From Halotalea alkalilenta (GTDB lineage: Bacteria > Pseudomonadota > Gammaproteobacteria > Pseudomonadales > Halomonadaceae), in NCBI RefSeq assembly GCF_001648175.1, contig NZ_CP015243.1:930001-994000 (forward strand): a stretch of 64,000 nt of DNA. Reading direction: 5' to 3'. This document shows positions 8,749 to 17,712 of the stretch, one piece after another. The notes under the pieces were generated by a model that did not search any database, had not been told where the DNA came from, and worked only from the letters and a program-made list of their open reading frames with translations. How positions within the stretch are numbered: position 1 is the first letter of the stretch; the number at the start of each line of letters is the position of its first letter. The position numbers and the translations under genes are program-made.

Positions 8749-9867
8749 ATGTCCCACATCTCGTCAAGGCATGCGCCGCACGCGACAGCGACCCAGCTCG
8801 AGCCGCCGCACGGCGCCGAACCCACGGCCGCCTCCGGCTCGCTTCTCGGCAGTCGCAAGGGGCGGCTCAAGCTGCTGCTGCGCATCCTCAAGCTGAGAAT
8901 CTTCGTCGCGCTGGCGGTGGTGCTGCTCTACTTCTCGCTCACCACCGGCAACTTCCTCTCCACCGCCAACCTGCTGATCATGGCCCAGCACATCACCGTC
9001 ATCGCGATCCTCTCGATCGGGATGACGCTGGTGATCCTGACCGGTGGCATCGATCTCTCGGTCGGCTCGGTGGTCGGCTTCAGCGGCATGGTCGCAGGTT
9101 TCCTGATCAGCCGGGGAATCCCCCTCGGCGACCAGGTGCTGTTGCTCAACGTGTTCGAGGTGGTCGTCGTGACCTGCCTGGTCGGCCTCGCGATCGGTCT
9201 GGTCAACGGCGCGCTGGTGACCTGGCTGAACGTGGCCCCCTTCATCGCCACCCTGGGGATGCTCTACGTGGTACGCGGCGCGGCGCTTCTGTTCAACGAC
9301 GGTGCGACCTTCTCGGAGCTCGGCGGCCATGCCGAATTCGGCAACACCGGCTTCGCGCTGCTCGGTGGTGGCACGCTGTTCAACGTCGGCTATCCGGTCT
9401 GGCTGCTGGTGGCGATGACCGTGCTGGCCGCCGCCATCGCCGCGCGCACTCCGATCGGCCGCTACATCTATGCGATCGGCGGCAACGAGCGCGCCGCGCT
9501 GTTCTCCGGGCTCAAGGTCAAGAAGGTGAAGCTGTTCGTCTACGCCTTCTCGGGCTTTTGCGCCGCGCTGGTCGGACTGGTGGTCACCTCCCAGCTGCAG
9601 ACCGCCCACCCGATGACCGGCAACACCTACGAGCTGATGGCGATCGCCGCGGTGGTACTCGGCGGCACCGCGCTATCCGGCGGACGTGGCACCGTGATCG
9701 GCTCGGTGATCGGCGCCTGTGTGATCAGCATCCTCAACGATGGGATGGTGATGTCCGGGGTCAGCAGCTTCTGGCAGATGGTGATCATGGGGCTGGTGAT
9801 CATCCTCGCGGTGGTGATCGACCAGCTCCAGCAGCGGCTGCAGAAGAAGGTGATGGTCGCGCTCTGA
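8749..9867 (+). CDS. Sugar ABC transporter permease (RbsC-like)
   Basis: Start ATG 8749 is preceded by CAGGAG about 7 bases upstream; the frame opens earlier but overlaps the ATPase gene. The 372-residue product has a cytoplasmic N-terminal tail of about 45 residues and then multiple hydrophobic helices, with the family stretches LTGGIDLSVGSVVG and AIGGNERAALFSGL typical of CUT2 permeases. It forms the inner-membrane channel for the sugar bound by the RbsB-like protein. It is the last gene of the operon; the converging phosphatase gene ends 37 bp away and I see no strong terminator hairpin between them. Confidence 0.94.
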   Translation: MSHISSRHAPHATATQLEPPHGAEPTAASGSLLGSRKGRLKLLLRILKLRIFVALAVVLLYFSLTTGNFLSTANLLIMAQHITVIAILSIGMTLVILTGGIDLSVGSVVGFSGMVAGFLISRGIPLGDQVLLLNVFEVVVVTCLVGLAIGLVNGALVTWLNVAPFIATLGMLYVVRGAALLFNDGATFSELGGHAEFGNTGFALLGGGTLFNVGYPVWLLVAMTVLAAAIAARTPIGRYIYAIGGNERAALFSGLKVKKVKLFVYAFSGFCAALVGLVVTSQLQTAHPMTGNTYELMAIAAVVLGGTALSGGRGTVIGSVIGACVISILNDGMVMSGVSSFWQMVIMGLVIILAVVIDQLQQRLQKKVMVAL

Positions 9868-9904
9868 GGATCATGCGGCGAGGACTGCGCGGAGAAGGTC
9901 GTGC

Positions 9905-10606
9905 TCAGGCCCCTTCGAGCCGCTCGAGCACCTTGGGCAGTTCGCGCACGTGGCGCACGCGGTGGACGTTGCCGGGCAGCGGGCGGGGCTGGTCGAAGAT
10001 GTCGATCCATACCGCCTGCATACCGAGCCGCGCGGCGGGTTCGATGTCGTGCTCCCAGGAGTCGCCGACGTGGATCGCATGGCGCGGGTCGATGCCGCCG
10101 AGCGCTTCGAGGGCGTGGAGGAAGACCCGCTCGTCGGGCTTCGGCATGCCGATCTCACCGGCCTTGAAGCAGACGTCGAAGTGGCGGGCCAGCGGCAGGC
10201 GGGTGACGTCGACGTTGCCGTTGGTGATCACCGCCAGCCGGTAGCGCTTGGCCAATGCCTCGAGCAGCGGGTCGACCTCGGGGTAGGGCTCGACCCGGTG
10301 GCGCAGCTCGAGCATGTAGTTGATCGCCTGCTCGGTCAGCGCCCGGGCGTCCGGTTCCTGGATGCCGTGCTCGAGCAGGATCCGGTGGAGCACCTCGCGG
10401 CGCACGTAGGTGACGTCGCCGCGGCGGTCGGTGAGGGTGGCGGCGAAGGCCATCCTGCGCGCGGCATACTCCTCGAGCGGAAAGGCATCGGCATGCTGGA
10501 TGCGCTCGTCCAGCCAGCGGTAGTGCTCGGCCTCGAGATGGGCCATCACCGGGCCGTTGTCCCACAGCGTGTCGTCTATGTCGAAGGTCAGGGCGTCGAG
10601 GCGCAT
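9905..10606 (-). CDS. yigB: HAD-superfamily phosphatase, YigB-like
   Basis: A 233-residue haloacid dehalogenase-like hydrolase with all four motifs: FDIDDTLWD (nucleophile Asp), ITNGN, the conserved Lys in GMPKPDERVF, and HVGDSWEHD. E. coli YigB, a phosphatase with FMN activity, is encoded next to xerC. Here the equivalent gene is separated from xerC by gldA and mdtD, suggesting an insertion. A Shine-Dalgarno-like CCGGAGA lies just upstream of the start. The substrate is inferred only from family membership. Confidence 0.85.
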   Translation of the reverse strand: MRLDALTFDIDDTLWDNGPVMAHLEAEHYRWLDERIQHADAFPLEEYAARRMAFAATLTDRRGDVTYVRREVLHRILLEHGIQEPDARALTEQAINYMLELRHRVEPYPEVDPLLEALAKRYRLAVITNGNVDVTRLPLARHFDVCFKAGEIGMPKPDERVFLHALEALGGIDPRHAIHVGDSWEHDIEPAARLGMQAVWIDIFDQPRPLPGNVHRVRHVRELPKVLERLEGA

Positions 10607-10727
10607 TGGGTCTCCGGTTGGCTGGAATCATCGTATCCACGATGCCATGGGGGGGCGCAGCGCGCCAGCCTCGCGGGCTCCCGCCGGGTGCTTAAGGCAA
10701 ACCATCGATGTCCGGGCTGAATCCACA

Positions 10728-10756
10728 TTGACCATACAAATGCTGTGGTTAATGAT
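10728..10756 (+). promoter_or_regulatory. Putative sigma-70 promoter of gldA
   Basis: TTGACC at 10728-10733 and AATGAT at 10751-10756 are separated by exactly 17 bases, about 70 bases upstream of the gldA start, in a locally AT-richer part of the 221-bp divergent intergenic region. The -35 matches five of six consensus bases and the -10 four. Nothing else is recognisable in that intergenic stretch. Confidence 0.4.
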
Positions 10757-10827
10757 GAAGGCAATGATGGAGAAACGGCATGCCGCCCGGGCGGTTTCGA
10801 GTATTTGCGCAGTCAAAGAGGTGAGCC

Positions 10828-11925
10828 ATGAGCAGATTCATATTCTCATCACCAAGGAAGTACGTGCAGGGCAGTGGGGTGATCGCTGAGCTGGGCAGCC
10901 AGCTGGCTGTGCTGGGAGCGAAGGCGTTCCTGGTCGCCGACGATGTCGTCTGGGAAATCGTCGGCTCCGAGGTGAGGAAGTCGCTCGAACTGGAGGGATT
11001 GGATTTTCATTTCGAGCGCTTCAACGGCGAAGCGTCGGTCAGCGAGATCGAGCGCTTGGCGGCGATCGCCCGCCAGCAGGGCACCGATATCGTGGTCGGT
11101 CTCGGCGGCGGCAAGACCCTGGACACGGTGAAGGCGGTCGCCGATGAGCTCGAGCACAGCGTCGCCATCGTGCCGACGGTCGCATCCACCGATGCCCCGT
11201 GCAGCGCGCTATCGGTGATCTACACCGATCAGGGCGTGTTCGAAAGCTATCGGTTCTACGACAAGAATCCCGACCTGGTACTGGTCGATACCGCCATCTG
11301 TGCCCAGGCGCCGGCGCGATTGTTCGCCTCTGGCATCGCCGATGGCCTGGCCACCTTCGTCGAGGCGCGGGCGGTCGAGCGCAGCCATTCGAAATCGATG
11401 GTCGGTGGTGATCCCACCGTCGCTGCCATGGCCATCGCCGAGGCCTGCGAGCGGACTCTGCTGACCTATGGCTTCAGTGCCTTCAAGGCCGTGGAGCGAA
11501 AACTGGTCACTCCCGCGGTAGAGGCGGTGGTCGAGGCCAACACGCTGCTTTCCGGGCTCGGCTTCGAAAACGCGGGCCTTGCGGCGGCGCACGCCATCCA
11601 CAACGGTTTCACTGCGGTGCAGGGCGACATCCATCACCTGACCCATGGTGAGAAGGTGGCCTATGGCACCTTGACCCAGATGGTGCTGGAGCAGCGTGCG
11701 GACGAGGAGATCGCGCGCTACGTGCGTTTCTACCGCTCGATCGGGATGCCGACCAGCCTCGAGGAGCTGCATCTGGAAAATGAATCCTGGGACAACCTGG
11801 TCAACATCGGGGCCTTGGCATGCGGTGAGGGGGATACGCTGGGCAATCTCGACCCCGGGCTGAGCGCGGAGGACGTGGCGAACGCGATCCTCGCCGTCGA
11901 CGCATTCAGCAAATCCGTCCAGTAG
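10828..11925 (+). CDS. gldA: Glycerol dehydrogenase (NAD-dependent, zinc)
   Basis: The 365-residue protein matches iron/zinc-type glycerol dehydrogenase along its length. The NAD-binding GLGGGKTLDT is near residue 91, and the predicted zinc ligands Asp172 (IADG), His255 (AAHAIH) and His273 (LTHGEKVAYG) sit almost exactly where E. coli GldA has Asp173, His256 and His274. It oxidises glycerol to dihydroxyacetone in the cytoplasm. AGAGGTG precedes the ATG. It is a single-gene unit between divergent yigB and convergent mdtD. If the transketolase operon makes dihydroxyacetone, gldA could recycle it; that link is speculative. Confidence 0.93.
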   Translation: MSRFIFSSPRKYVQGSGVIAELGSQLAVLGAKAFLVADDVVWEIVGSEVRKSLELEGLDFHFERFNGEASVSEIERLAAIARQQGTDIVVGLGGGKTLDTVKAVADELEHSVAIVPTVASTDAPCSALSVIYTDQGVFESYRFYDKNPDLVLVDTAICAQAPARLFASGIADGLATFVEARAVERSHSKSMVGGDPTVAAMAIAEACERTLLTYGFSAFKAVERKLVTPAVEAVVEANTLLSGLGFENAGLAAAHAIHNGFTAVQGDIHHLTHGEKVAYGTLTQMVLEQRADEEIARYVRFYRSIGMPTSLEELHLENESWDNLVNIGALACGEGDTLGNLDPGLSAEDVANAILAVDAFSKSVQ

Positions 11926-11968
11926 CCGCGGATCGCGGCTCCAGCCGGCCGGGCCTTGCTGGCCCGGC
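11924..11968. terminator. Double hairpin between convergent gldA and mdtD
   Basis: Two perfect inverted repeats follow the gldA stop: AGCCGCG/CGCGGCT (11924-11930 and 11934-11940) and GCCGGGCC/GGCCCGGC (11948-11955 and 11961-11968, loop TTGCT). No long T tract follows, so termination may be bidirectional but only moderately efficient. Confidence 0.5.
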
Positions 11969-11979
11969 TCCGCTCAATC

Positions 11980-13392
11980 TCAGCGTCGGCGCCTCGGCCG
12001 GGTACGGCCATCGCCGGGATGGAGCTGGAAGAAGATCATCGACGCCAGCATCGCCATGGCGCCGACCGCGAGGAATGTCGCGGCGAAGGCGTCGAGCACC
12101 GTGCGCGCATCGCCCTCGCCGCCAGCGCTGAAGCCGCCGAGCAGCGCCGCCGAGCTTGCGACCCCCATACCGATCGAGAGCTGCATCACCACCGCCAGCA
12201 GGCTGTTGCCGCTGGCGGCATTGTCGCCCTCGAGATCGATCAGGGTGATGGTGTTCATCGCAGTGAACTGCAGCGAGTTGACCAGGCCCAGCGCCGAGAG
12301 CTGGAGCAGCAGCAGCCAGTAGGGAGTGGCGGGGCCGAGCAGGCCCAGGCTCATGATCAGTGCGCCGAGCAGCAGCGTGTTGGCCACCAGGGTGCGGCGG
12401 TAGCCGACGCGGTCGAGCAGCGGTCGCACCAGCGGCTTGGCGAGCATCGCCGCCAGCGTCATCGGGATCATCGACAGCCCCGCGCGCGACGGCGAGAAGC
12501 CGAGGCCTACCTGCAGCAGCAGCGGGATCAAAAACGGCAGCGCGCCATTGCCGAGGCGGGCGAAGAGGTTGCCGATGATGCCGACGGTGAAGGTACGGAT
12601 GCGAAACAGCGTCGGTGAGAACAGCGGCTCGTCGATGCGCAGCGCGCGTAGCCAGTAGGCGGCCAGGCAGCCGAGCCCCGCTACCAGTAGCAGCACCACC
12701 CTCGGCCCCGAGAGATGCATGTCGCCAAGGCCTTCGAGCGCGAGTGAAAGCGAGAGCGTGGCGGCGGAGAACAGCACGAAGCCGGCGCCATCGAAGCGCT
12801 GGCGGCGTTCGCGGCGAAAGTCGGGCATCAAGCGCGCGCTCAGCATGCAGCCGATCACGCCGATCGGCAGGTTGATCAGGAAGATCCAGTGCCAGGAGAG
12901 ATACTCCACCAGCCAGCCGCCAACCGTGGGGCCCGCCAGCGGGCCGATCAGCGCCGGCACGGTGACGAAGCTCATCACGCGTACCAGCTCGCTGCGTGGG
13001 AAGGCGCGCAGGATGGTCAGCCGCCCGACCGGTACCATCAGCGCGCCGCCGAACCCCTGGATCACCCGCGAGACGATCAGCGCCGACAGGCTCTCCGACA
13101 GTGCGCAGAACAGCGAGCCGAGGGTGAAAAGCGCAATTGCGATGCAGAATACCCGGCGGCTGCCGAAGCGATCGGCGATCCAGCCGGAGGTCGGGATCAG
13201 TGCCGCCACGGTGAGGATGTAGGCGATCACCACCGACTGCATGCGCAGCGGGTTCTGACCGAGGTCGTGGGCCATCGCCGGCAGGGCGACGTTGAGGATG
13301 GTGGCATCGAGCGACTGCATGAAGAACGCCACCGCGATCAGCCAGGGCAGCAGCCGGGCGGTGTTCGGGTCGAGCGTGCGGGATACCTCCAT
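11980..13392 (-). CDS. mdtD: MFS multidrug exporter, MdtD-like (DHA2 family)
   Basis: A 470-residue, 14-helix-type major facilitator, nearly the length of E. coli MdtD (471). Shared segments include FFMQSLDATILNVALP, the motif-A loop GWIADRFGSRR, MVPVGRLTILR and the antiporter motif C region GPLAGPTVGGWL. It should export drugs or organic acids using the proton gradient. AAGGAG lies 9 bases upstream of the ATG. It starts only 22 bp after the xerC stop in the same orientation, so it is probably the last gene of the argH-xerC operon, an unusual position for an exporter. Confidence 0.88.
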   Translation of the reverse strand: MEVSRTLDPNTARLLPWLIAVAFFMQSLDATILNVALPAMAHDLGQNPLRMQSVVIAYILTVAALIPTSGWIADRFGSRRVFCIAIALFTLGSLFCALSESLSALIVSRVIQGFGGALMVPVGRLTILRAFPRSELVRVMSFVTVPALIGPLAGPTVGGWLVEYLSWHWIFLINLPIGVIGCMLSARLMPDFRRERRQRFDGAGFVLFSAATLSLSLALEGLGDMHLSGPRVVLLLVAGLGCLAAYWLRALRIDEPLFSPTLFRIRTFTVGIIGNLFARLGNGALPFLIPLLLQVGLGFSPSRAGLSMIPMTLAAMLAKPLVRPLLDRVGYRRTLVANTLLLGALIMSLGLLGPATPYWLLLLQLSALGLVNSLQFTAMNTITLIDLEGDNAASGNSLLAVVMQLSIGMGVASSAALLGGFSAGGEGDARTVLDAFAATFLAVGAMAMLASMIFFQLHPGDGRTRPRRRR

Positions 13393-13414
13393 GCCACCGG
13401 GCTCCTTGGTGCGG

Positions 13415-14347
13415 TCACTCCTGCGTGCGTGGCGTGCGTCGCCGCGCGCGCGGGTGGGCTTTGTCGTAGGTTTCGGCGAGATGCTGCCAGTCGAGCCGAG
13501 TGTAGATCTGGGTGGTGCTCAGGTGGGCATGGCCGAGCAGCTCCTGCACCGCGCGCAGGTCATGGCTCGATTCGAGCAGATGGCTGGCGAAGGAGTGGCG
13601 CAGGCGATGGGGATGCAGACGCTCGGGCAGACCACGCTCGACCGCCAGGCGTGCAAGCCGCAGCTGTACCGCACGGGGCCCGAGACGATCGCCGCGCTGA
13701 CCGACGAACAGCGCAGTCTGCGCAGGGCCTGTGAGCTGGCGCCTGGCCTCGAGCCAGGCCGCGAGCGCCTGATGGGCGCGGCGGCCGACCGGCACCTGGC
13801 GCGGTTTACCGCCCTTGCCCCACACCCGCACCCGCTGCTCATCGAGATCGCCGAGATCGAGCCCGACCAGCTCGGAGAGCCGCAGGCCCGAGGAGTAGAA
13901 GAGCTCGAGGATCGCCTGGTCGCGTATCGAAAGCACGGAGCCATCGTGGGGGCAGTCGAGGAAGTGCTGGATCAGATCGACATCGACCGGGCGCGGCAGC
14001 GTGCGGGTCGGCACCGGGGTATCGAGCAGCCGCGCTGGGTTGCGCTGGATCAGCCCTCGCTCGATCAGCGCATCGCAGAAGCGTCGCAGCGCGGCCTGTC
14101 GCCTAGCCAGGGTGCGGCCTGAGAGGCCTCGGCTGCGCTCGTGGCCGAGATAGCGGCGCACCAGGGCGACGTCGAACCAGCGCCAGTGCTGGTCGGAGAG
14201 CCCCGCCTGGCGCTCGACGAAGGTGGCGAAGCCGCTGAGATCCCGGCGATAGGCATCGATGGTCGCCGCGCGCTGACGGCTGGAGAGCTGCGCGATGAAG
14301 CGCTCGAGCTCGGCGCGAAGCGCACTGTTGGCTGGGTCTGCGCTCAT
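13415..14347 (-). CDS. xerC: Tyrosine recombinase XerC
   Basis: Start chosen at ATG 14347, giving 310 residues, close to the usual 298-310. The catalytic set is complete: Arg156 (SSGLRLSEL), Lys178 (VWGKGGK), His247 and Arg250 (HPHRLRH), His273 (LGHAHLS) and Tyr282 (TQIYT). An N-terminal SAM-like core-binding domain occupies about 10-95. With XerD it resolves chromosome dimers at dif. It lies downstream of dapF-DUF484, the conserved gammaproteobacterial arrangement, which together with length distinguishes it from phage integrases. Confidence 0.95.
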   Translation of the reverse strand: MSADPANSALRAELERFIAQLSSRQRAATIDAYRRDLSGFATFVERQAGLSDQHWRWFDVALVRRYLGHERSRGLSGRTLARRQAALRRFCDALIERGLIQRNPARLLDTPVPTRTLPRPVDVDLIQHFLDCPHDGSVLSIRDQAILELFYSSGLRLSELVGLDLGDLDEQRVRVWGKGGKPRQVPVGRRAHQALAAWLEARRQLTGPAQTALFVGQRGDRLGPRAVQLRLARLAVERGLPERLHPHRLRHSFASHLLESSHDLRAVQELLGHAHLSTTQIYTRLDWQHLAETYDKAHPRARRRTPRTQE

Positions 14348-14360
14348 GGCCTCGGTATCT

Positions 14361-15056
14361 TCAGCGCCGCGACTGCTGGAGCAGGCGGCCGACCACTTCG
14401 CCGAGATAGTCGACGAACAGCGTGTCGAGCGTCGGGTTGAAGCGCTCCCGCGAGGGAGTGGCGAGCAGCAGGTAGCCACTGTGGTGGCCGATCGAGAGGC
14501 GGGTGATCACCCCCGAGCCCTGGTTCGCGACGCCGAGCGGGTGGGTCGGCAGGAGCCGGCGCCACTGCTCGGCATCGAGCGCCACGCAGCGGCAGTGGCG
14601 GCCTTCGAGCAGCGCCTCGAGCAGCGCTGCGGTAGCGCTATCCAGCCCATGCTGCGGCGGGGTCAGCTCGCCGTCTTCCGGCATCGGACGCCACACCGCC
14701 ATCGCTGGGATCTCGAACTGGTCGCCGAGCTGGTCGGCGAGGGCGTGGAGCACGGCGTCGTCGCCTTCACTCTCGAGCAGTGCCAGCACCAGTGCGCGCA
14801 GCTGGCGATACTGGATCTCGGTGTCGCGCGCGGTATCGAGCAACCCCTGCAGCCGGCGTTCGACCTGCTCGAGCCTGCGGCGCATCACCAGGGTCTGGCG
14901 CTCGAGCAGCGACACCGCGCCGCGACCGGCGTCGGGGTGGGGCACCTTCAGGCGCTCGAGCAGCGCGTCGCGGCCGACGAAGAACTCAGGGTGGGTCTCG
15001 AGCCACTCGGCGACCCGCTGGGGGTCGAGGATATCGCTCATCTCGCGTGCGTTCAT
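14361..15056 (-). CDS. DUF484 family protein (GAF-like)
   Basis: The ATG at 15056 overlaps the dapF stop (ATGA), which fixes the start and gives 231 residues. An N-terminal helical part (WLETHPEFF..., about 5-70, with a probable coiled coil up to 110) precedes a GAF-like alpha/beta domain. DUF484 lies between dapF and xerC in many gammaproteobacteria. Its biochemical role is not established; conserved synteny suggests a link to the cell envelope or recombination genes beside it, which is inference. Confidence 0.9.
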   Translation of the reverse strand: MNAREMSDILDPQRVAEWLETHPEFFVGRDALLERLKVPHPDAGRGAVSLLERQTLVMRRRLEQVERRLQGLLDTARDTEIQYRQLRALVLALLESEGDDAVLHALADQLGDQFEIPAMAVWRPMPEDGELTPPQHGLDSATAALLEALLEGRHCRCVALDAEQWRRLLPTHPLGVANQGSGVITRLSIGHHSGYLLLATPSRERFNPTLDTLFVDYLGEVVGRLLQQSRR

Positions 15057-15898
15057 AGCTCGAGCCTGCCGTCGAAGACCTTTTCGGCCGGGCCGGTCAT
15101 CACCACTTGGTGGCCTTCGCCTGGCCATTCGATCGTCAGTCGTCCACCGGGCAGCTCGACCTCGACGCGCTGGTCGAGCAGGCCCTGCTGGATGCCCGTG
15201 ACCACTGCGGCGCAGGCGCCGGTGCCGCAGGCCAGGGTCTCGCCGACGCCGCGCTCGAATACCCGCAGGCGGATGTGGCGCCGATCGACCACTTCCATGA
15301 AGCCGACGTTGACCCGGTTGGGAAAGCGGCGGTGCGATTCGAGCACCGGGCCGAGGGTGGCGACCGGCGCAGTGGCCACCGAGTCGACCAGCAGCACCGC
15401 ATGAGGATTGCCCATCGAGACCACGCCGAACTCGACCTGCTCGATGCCGTCGATCGGGGTGTCGAGGCGCAGCTGGTGCTTGGGCCCATCGTGTTTTGCC
15501 TCGAACGGTACCTGCGACGCTTCGAGCACCGGCGTGCCCATCTCGACCGTGATCCGGTCGTCGCTACCCACCTTGAGCGTGAGCGGGCCGCCGCTGGTCT
15601 CGACCTTGAGCTCGCGCTTTCTGGTCAGGCGCTGGTCGAGGACGAAGCGCGCGAAGCAGCGCGCGCCGTTGCCGCAGTTCTCGACCTCGCCGCCGTCGGC
15701 GTTGAAGATCCGGTAGCGGAAATCCATGTCCGGGTGGCGCGGCGGCTCGACCAGCAGCAGCTGGTCGAAGCCGATGCCGAAGTGGCGGTCGGCGAGCTCG
15801 CGCACCTGGTGGCTGTCGAGGCGCGCGCGCTGGGTCACCAGATCGACGACCATGAAGTCGTTGCCCAGTCCATGCATCTTGGTGAAGTGTAGAAGCAT
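15053..15898 (-). CDS. dapF: Diaminopimelate epimerase
   Basis: The 281-residue enzyme interconverts LL- and meso-diaminopimelate for lysine and peptidoglycan synthesis. Both catalytic cysteines are present in their signatures: Cys75 in ENCGNGARC and Cys224 in ACGTGAC. The N-terminal [11 protein letters not shown] is typical. It directly follows lysA (27-bp gap) and overlaps the DUF484 gene by 4 bp, so the last two lysine-pathway steps are co-expressed. Confidence 0.97.
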   Translation of the reverse strand: MLLHFTKMHGLGNDFMVVDLVTQRARLDSHQVRELADRHFGIGFDQLLLVEPPRHPDMDFRYRIFNADGGEVENCGNGARCFARFVLDQRLTRKRELKVETSGGPLTLKVGSDDRITVEMGTPVLEASQVPFEAKHDGPKHQLRLDTPIDGIEQVEFGVVSMGNPHAVLLVDSVATAPVATLGPVLESHRRFPNRVNVGFMEVVDRRHIRLRVFERGVGETLACGTGACAAVVTGIQQGLLDQRVEVELPGGRLTIEWPGEGHQVVMTGPAEKVFDGRLEL

Positions 15899-15925
15899 CT
15901 TCTCAAGCCTCGGTCTGTCAGCGCC

Positions 15926-17197
15926 TCAGGGCAGTCGCCGCTCACCGGCCCACAGCTGGGCCAGCGGTTCGCGTTCTCGCACGAGGAAGGCCTGATCATC
16001 GTCGACCATCACCTCGGCGGGACGCGCCCGGGTGTTGTAGTTCGACGCCATGGTGAAAGCGTAGGCGCCGGCCGAGCCGACCGCGAGCAGGTCGCCGGCG
16101 GCGAGTTCGAGTTCGCGCTGCTTGCCGAGAAAATCGCCCGACTCGCACACCGGACCGACGATGTCGTAGGCCGCGCGCGTGCGCGCCACGCCGTCGTCAC
16201 GCTGATCGACCCGCTCGATACGCATCCACGCCTGGTAGAGCGCCGGGCGGATCAGGTCGTTCATGCCCGCGTCGATGATCGCGAAATGCTTGGTCTCGGC
16301 GGGTTTCAGGAACTCGACCCGGGTCAGCAGCACGCCGGCGTTGGCAGCGATCGAGCGACCCGGCTCGAAGATCAGCTCGAGCTCGCGGGTCAGCGCGCTG
16401 CGCGCCAGCCGTTCGCGCAGCGCGCAGATGTAGTGCGCTGGGCTGGGCGGGGTCTCGCCGTTGTAGTCGACGCCGAGGCCGCCGCCGAGGTCGAGGTGCC
16501 TGAGCCGGATGCCGTCGGCGGCGAGCCGCTCGACCAGGGTGATCAGCCGCTCCAGGGCATCCATGAACGGTGCCAGCTCGGTCAGCTGCGAGCCGATGTG
16601 GCAGTCGACCCCGACCACCTCGAGGTGATCGAGCGCCTGGGCGCGAGCGTAGATCGCCGGCGCGTCACCGATCGCGATGCCGAACTTGTTGTCCTTGAGC
16701 CCGGTGGAGATGTACGGGTGGGTGCCGGCGTCGACGTCGGGATTGACGCGCAGCGACACCGGCGCGCGCAGGCCCAGCCGTGCCGCGCAGGCGTTCAGCC
16801 GTTCGAGCTCGGGGAGCGATTCGACGTTGAAGCACTTGATCCCGAGTTCAAGGGCGCGGGCCATCTCGTCGTCCCGTTTGGCAACGCCTGAGAACACCAC
16901 CTTGGCGGGGTCGCCGCCGGCGGCGACCACCCGCTCGAGCTCACCGAGCGAGACGATGTCGAAGCCGGCGCCCAGGCGCGCGAGCAGATCGATCACCGCC
17001 AGGTTCGAATTGGCCTTGAGCGCGTAGCAGACCAGATGGGGGCAGCCCTCGAGCGCTTGCTCGTAGGCCAGGAAGTGCTCGCTGAACGCGGCCCTCGAGT
17101 AAACGTAGCAGGGCGTGCCGAAGCGGCTGGCGAGCTCGCCGAGGGCAATGCCCTCGGCATGCAGCACGCCGTCACGACGAGGGAAGTGCGGGGTCAT
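15926..17197 (-). CDS. lysA: Diaminopimelate decarboxylase
   Basis: A 423-residue PLP enzyme of the fold-III decarboxylase family that converts meso-diaminopimelate to lysine. The cofactor lysine is Lys61 in CYALKANSN, followed by HIGSQL, the PLP phosphate-binding GGGLGVDY and the substrate motif CESGDFLG. The start overlaps the stop of the upstream lipoprotein gene by 4 bp. The lptM-lysA-dapF order is the standard gammaproteobacterial arrangement. Confidence 0.97.
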   Translation of the reverse strand: MTPHFPRRDGVLHAEGIALGELASRFGTPCYVYSRAAFSEHFLAYEQALEGCPHLVCYALKANSNLAVIDLLARLGAGFDIVSLGELERVVAAGGDPAKVVFSGVAKRDDEMARALELGIKCFNVESLPELERLNACAARLGLRAPVSLRVNPDVDAGTHPYISTGLKDNKFGIAIGDAPAIYARAQALDHLEVVGVDCHIGSQLTELAPFMDALERLITLVERLAADGIRLRHLDLGGGLGVDYNGETPPSPAHYICALRERLARSALTRELELIFEPGRSIAANAGVLLTRVEFLKPAETKHFAIIDAGMNDLIRPALYQAWMRIERVDQRDDGVARTRAAYDIVGPVCESGDFLGKQRELELAAGDLLAVGSAGAYAFTMASNYNTRARPAEVMVDDDQAFLVREREPLAQLWAGERRLP

Positions 17198-17712
17198 TGA
17201 CTCACCCCGCGATCGGTCTGCCCGCCGGCCGCTGGATAGGGGGTGAACGGCACGTTGCGCCAGCGCTCGGCGCCGGAGGGCGGCGCGCTGCCTTGAGTGG
17301 CCGGCAGGGTCTGCTGGACACGAGGCGGCTCGGGCTGCGGCTGGGGCGCGCTTGCAGCGGGCGCCGGCGCTGCCGGGGCGGCTTCTGGCGTGGCCGGGGT
17401 TTCCGGCATGGCCGGAGCGACGGGCGTGGCCGCGGGCGGCGTCACTGGTGCCGGGGCCGGCTCGGCGGGCTGGCTCGGCGCAGCTTCGCTCGATTCCGGC
17501 CCGGTCGCGGGCTGCTCCTGCGGCTGCTCCTGCTCTTGCTGCGACTCTTCGATCGGCCGGCCCTGCTCGTCGATGCCGTAGGCATTGCCCGGGTCATACC
17601 GCTCGCGTGCTTCCTGGTCGTCGGGCATGTAGAGCGGGCCGGTCTGGCCGCAGCCGGCCAGCACCAGGACCAGCGATGCCAAGGTCAAACGGCTCGCGCG
17701 GGAGATGATCAT
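17194..17712 (-). CDS. LptM-like lipoprotein with a long Pro/Ala/Gln-rich tail
   Basis: The product is 172 residues. The N-terminus is a lipoprotein signal ending in LVLAGC, directly followed by [11 protein letters not shown], the signature of LptM/YifL lipoproteins encoded just upstream of lysA. Known LptM proteins are small (about 60-70 residues) and assist the LPS translocon LptDE. Here a low-complexity tail of more than 100 residues rich in Gln, Glu, Pro and Ala follows and ends in a short ordered-looking segment (about 140-172). The ATG at 17712 overlaps the argH stop. The tail may span periplasm or bind peptidoglycan; that is speculation. Confidence 0.8.
   Translation of the reverse strand: MIISRASRLTLASLVLVLAGCGQTGPLYMPDDQEARERYDPGNAYGIDEQGRPIEESQQEQEQPQEQPATGPESSEAAPSQPAEPAPAPVTPPAATPVAPAMPETPATPEAAPAAPAPAASAPQPQPEPPRVQQTLPATQGSAPPSGAERWRNVPFTPYPAAGGQTDRGVSQ

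Noticed and set aside
7008..8891. 627-residue open frame antisense to the RbsA-like gene
   Set aside because: Shadow of the tandem ATPase; no family motif and no plausible ribosome-binding site.
13415..14347. Tyrosine recombinase as a phage or integrative-element integrase
   Set aside because: Length, complete XerC motifs and the dapF-DUF484-xerC context identify housekeeping XerC; no attachment-site repeats or phage genes are nearby.
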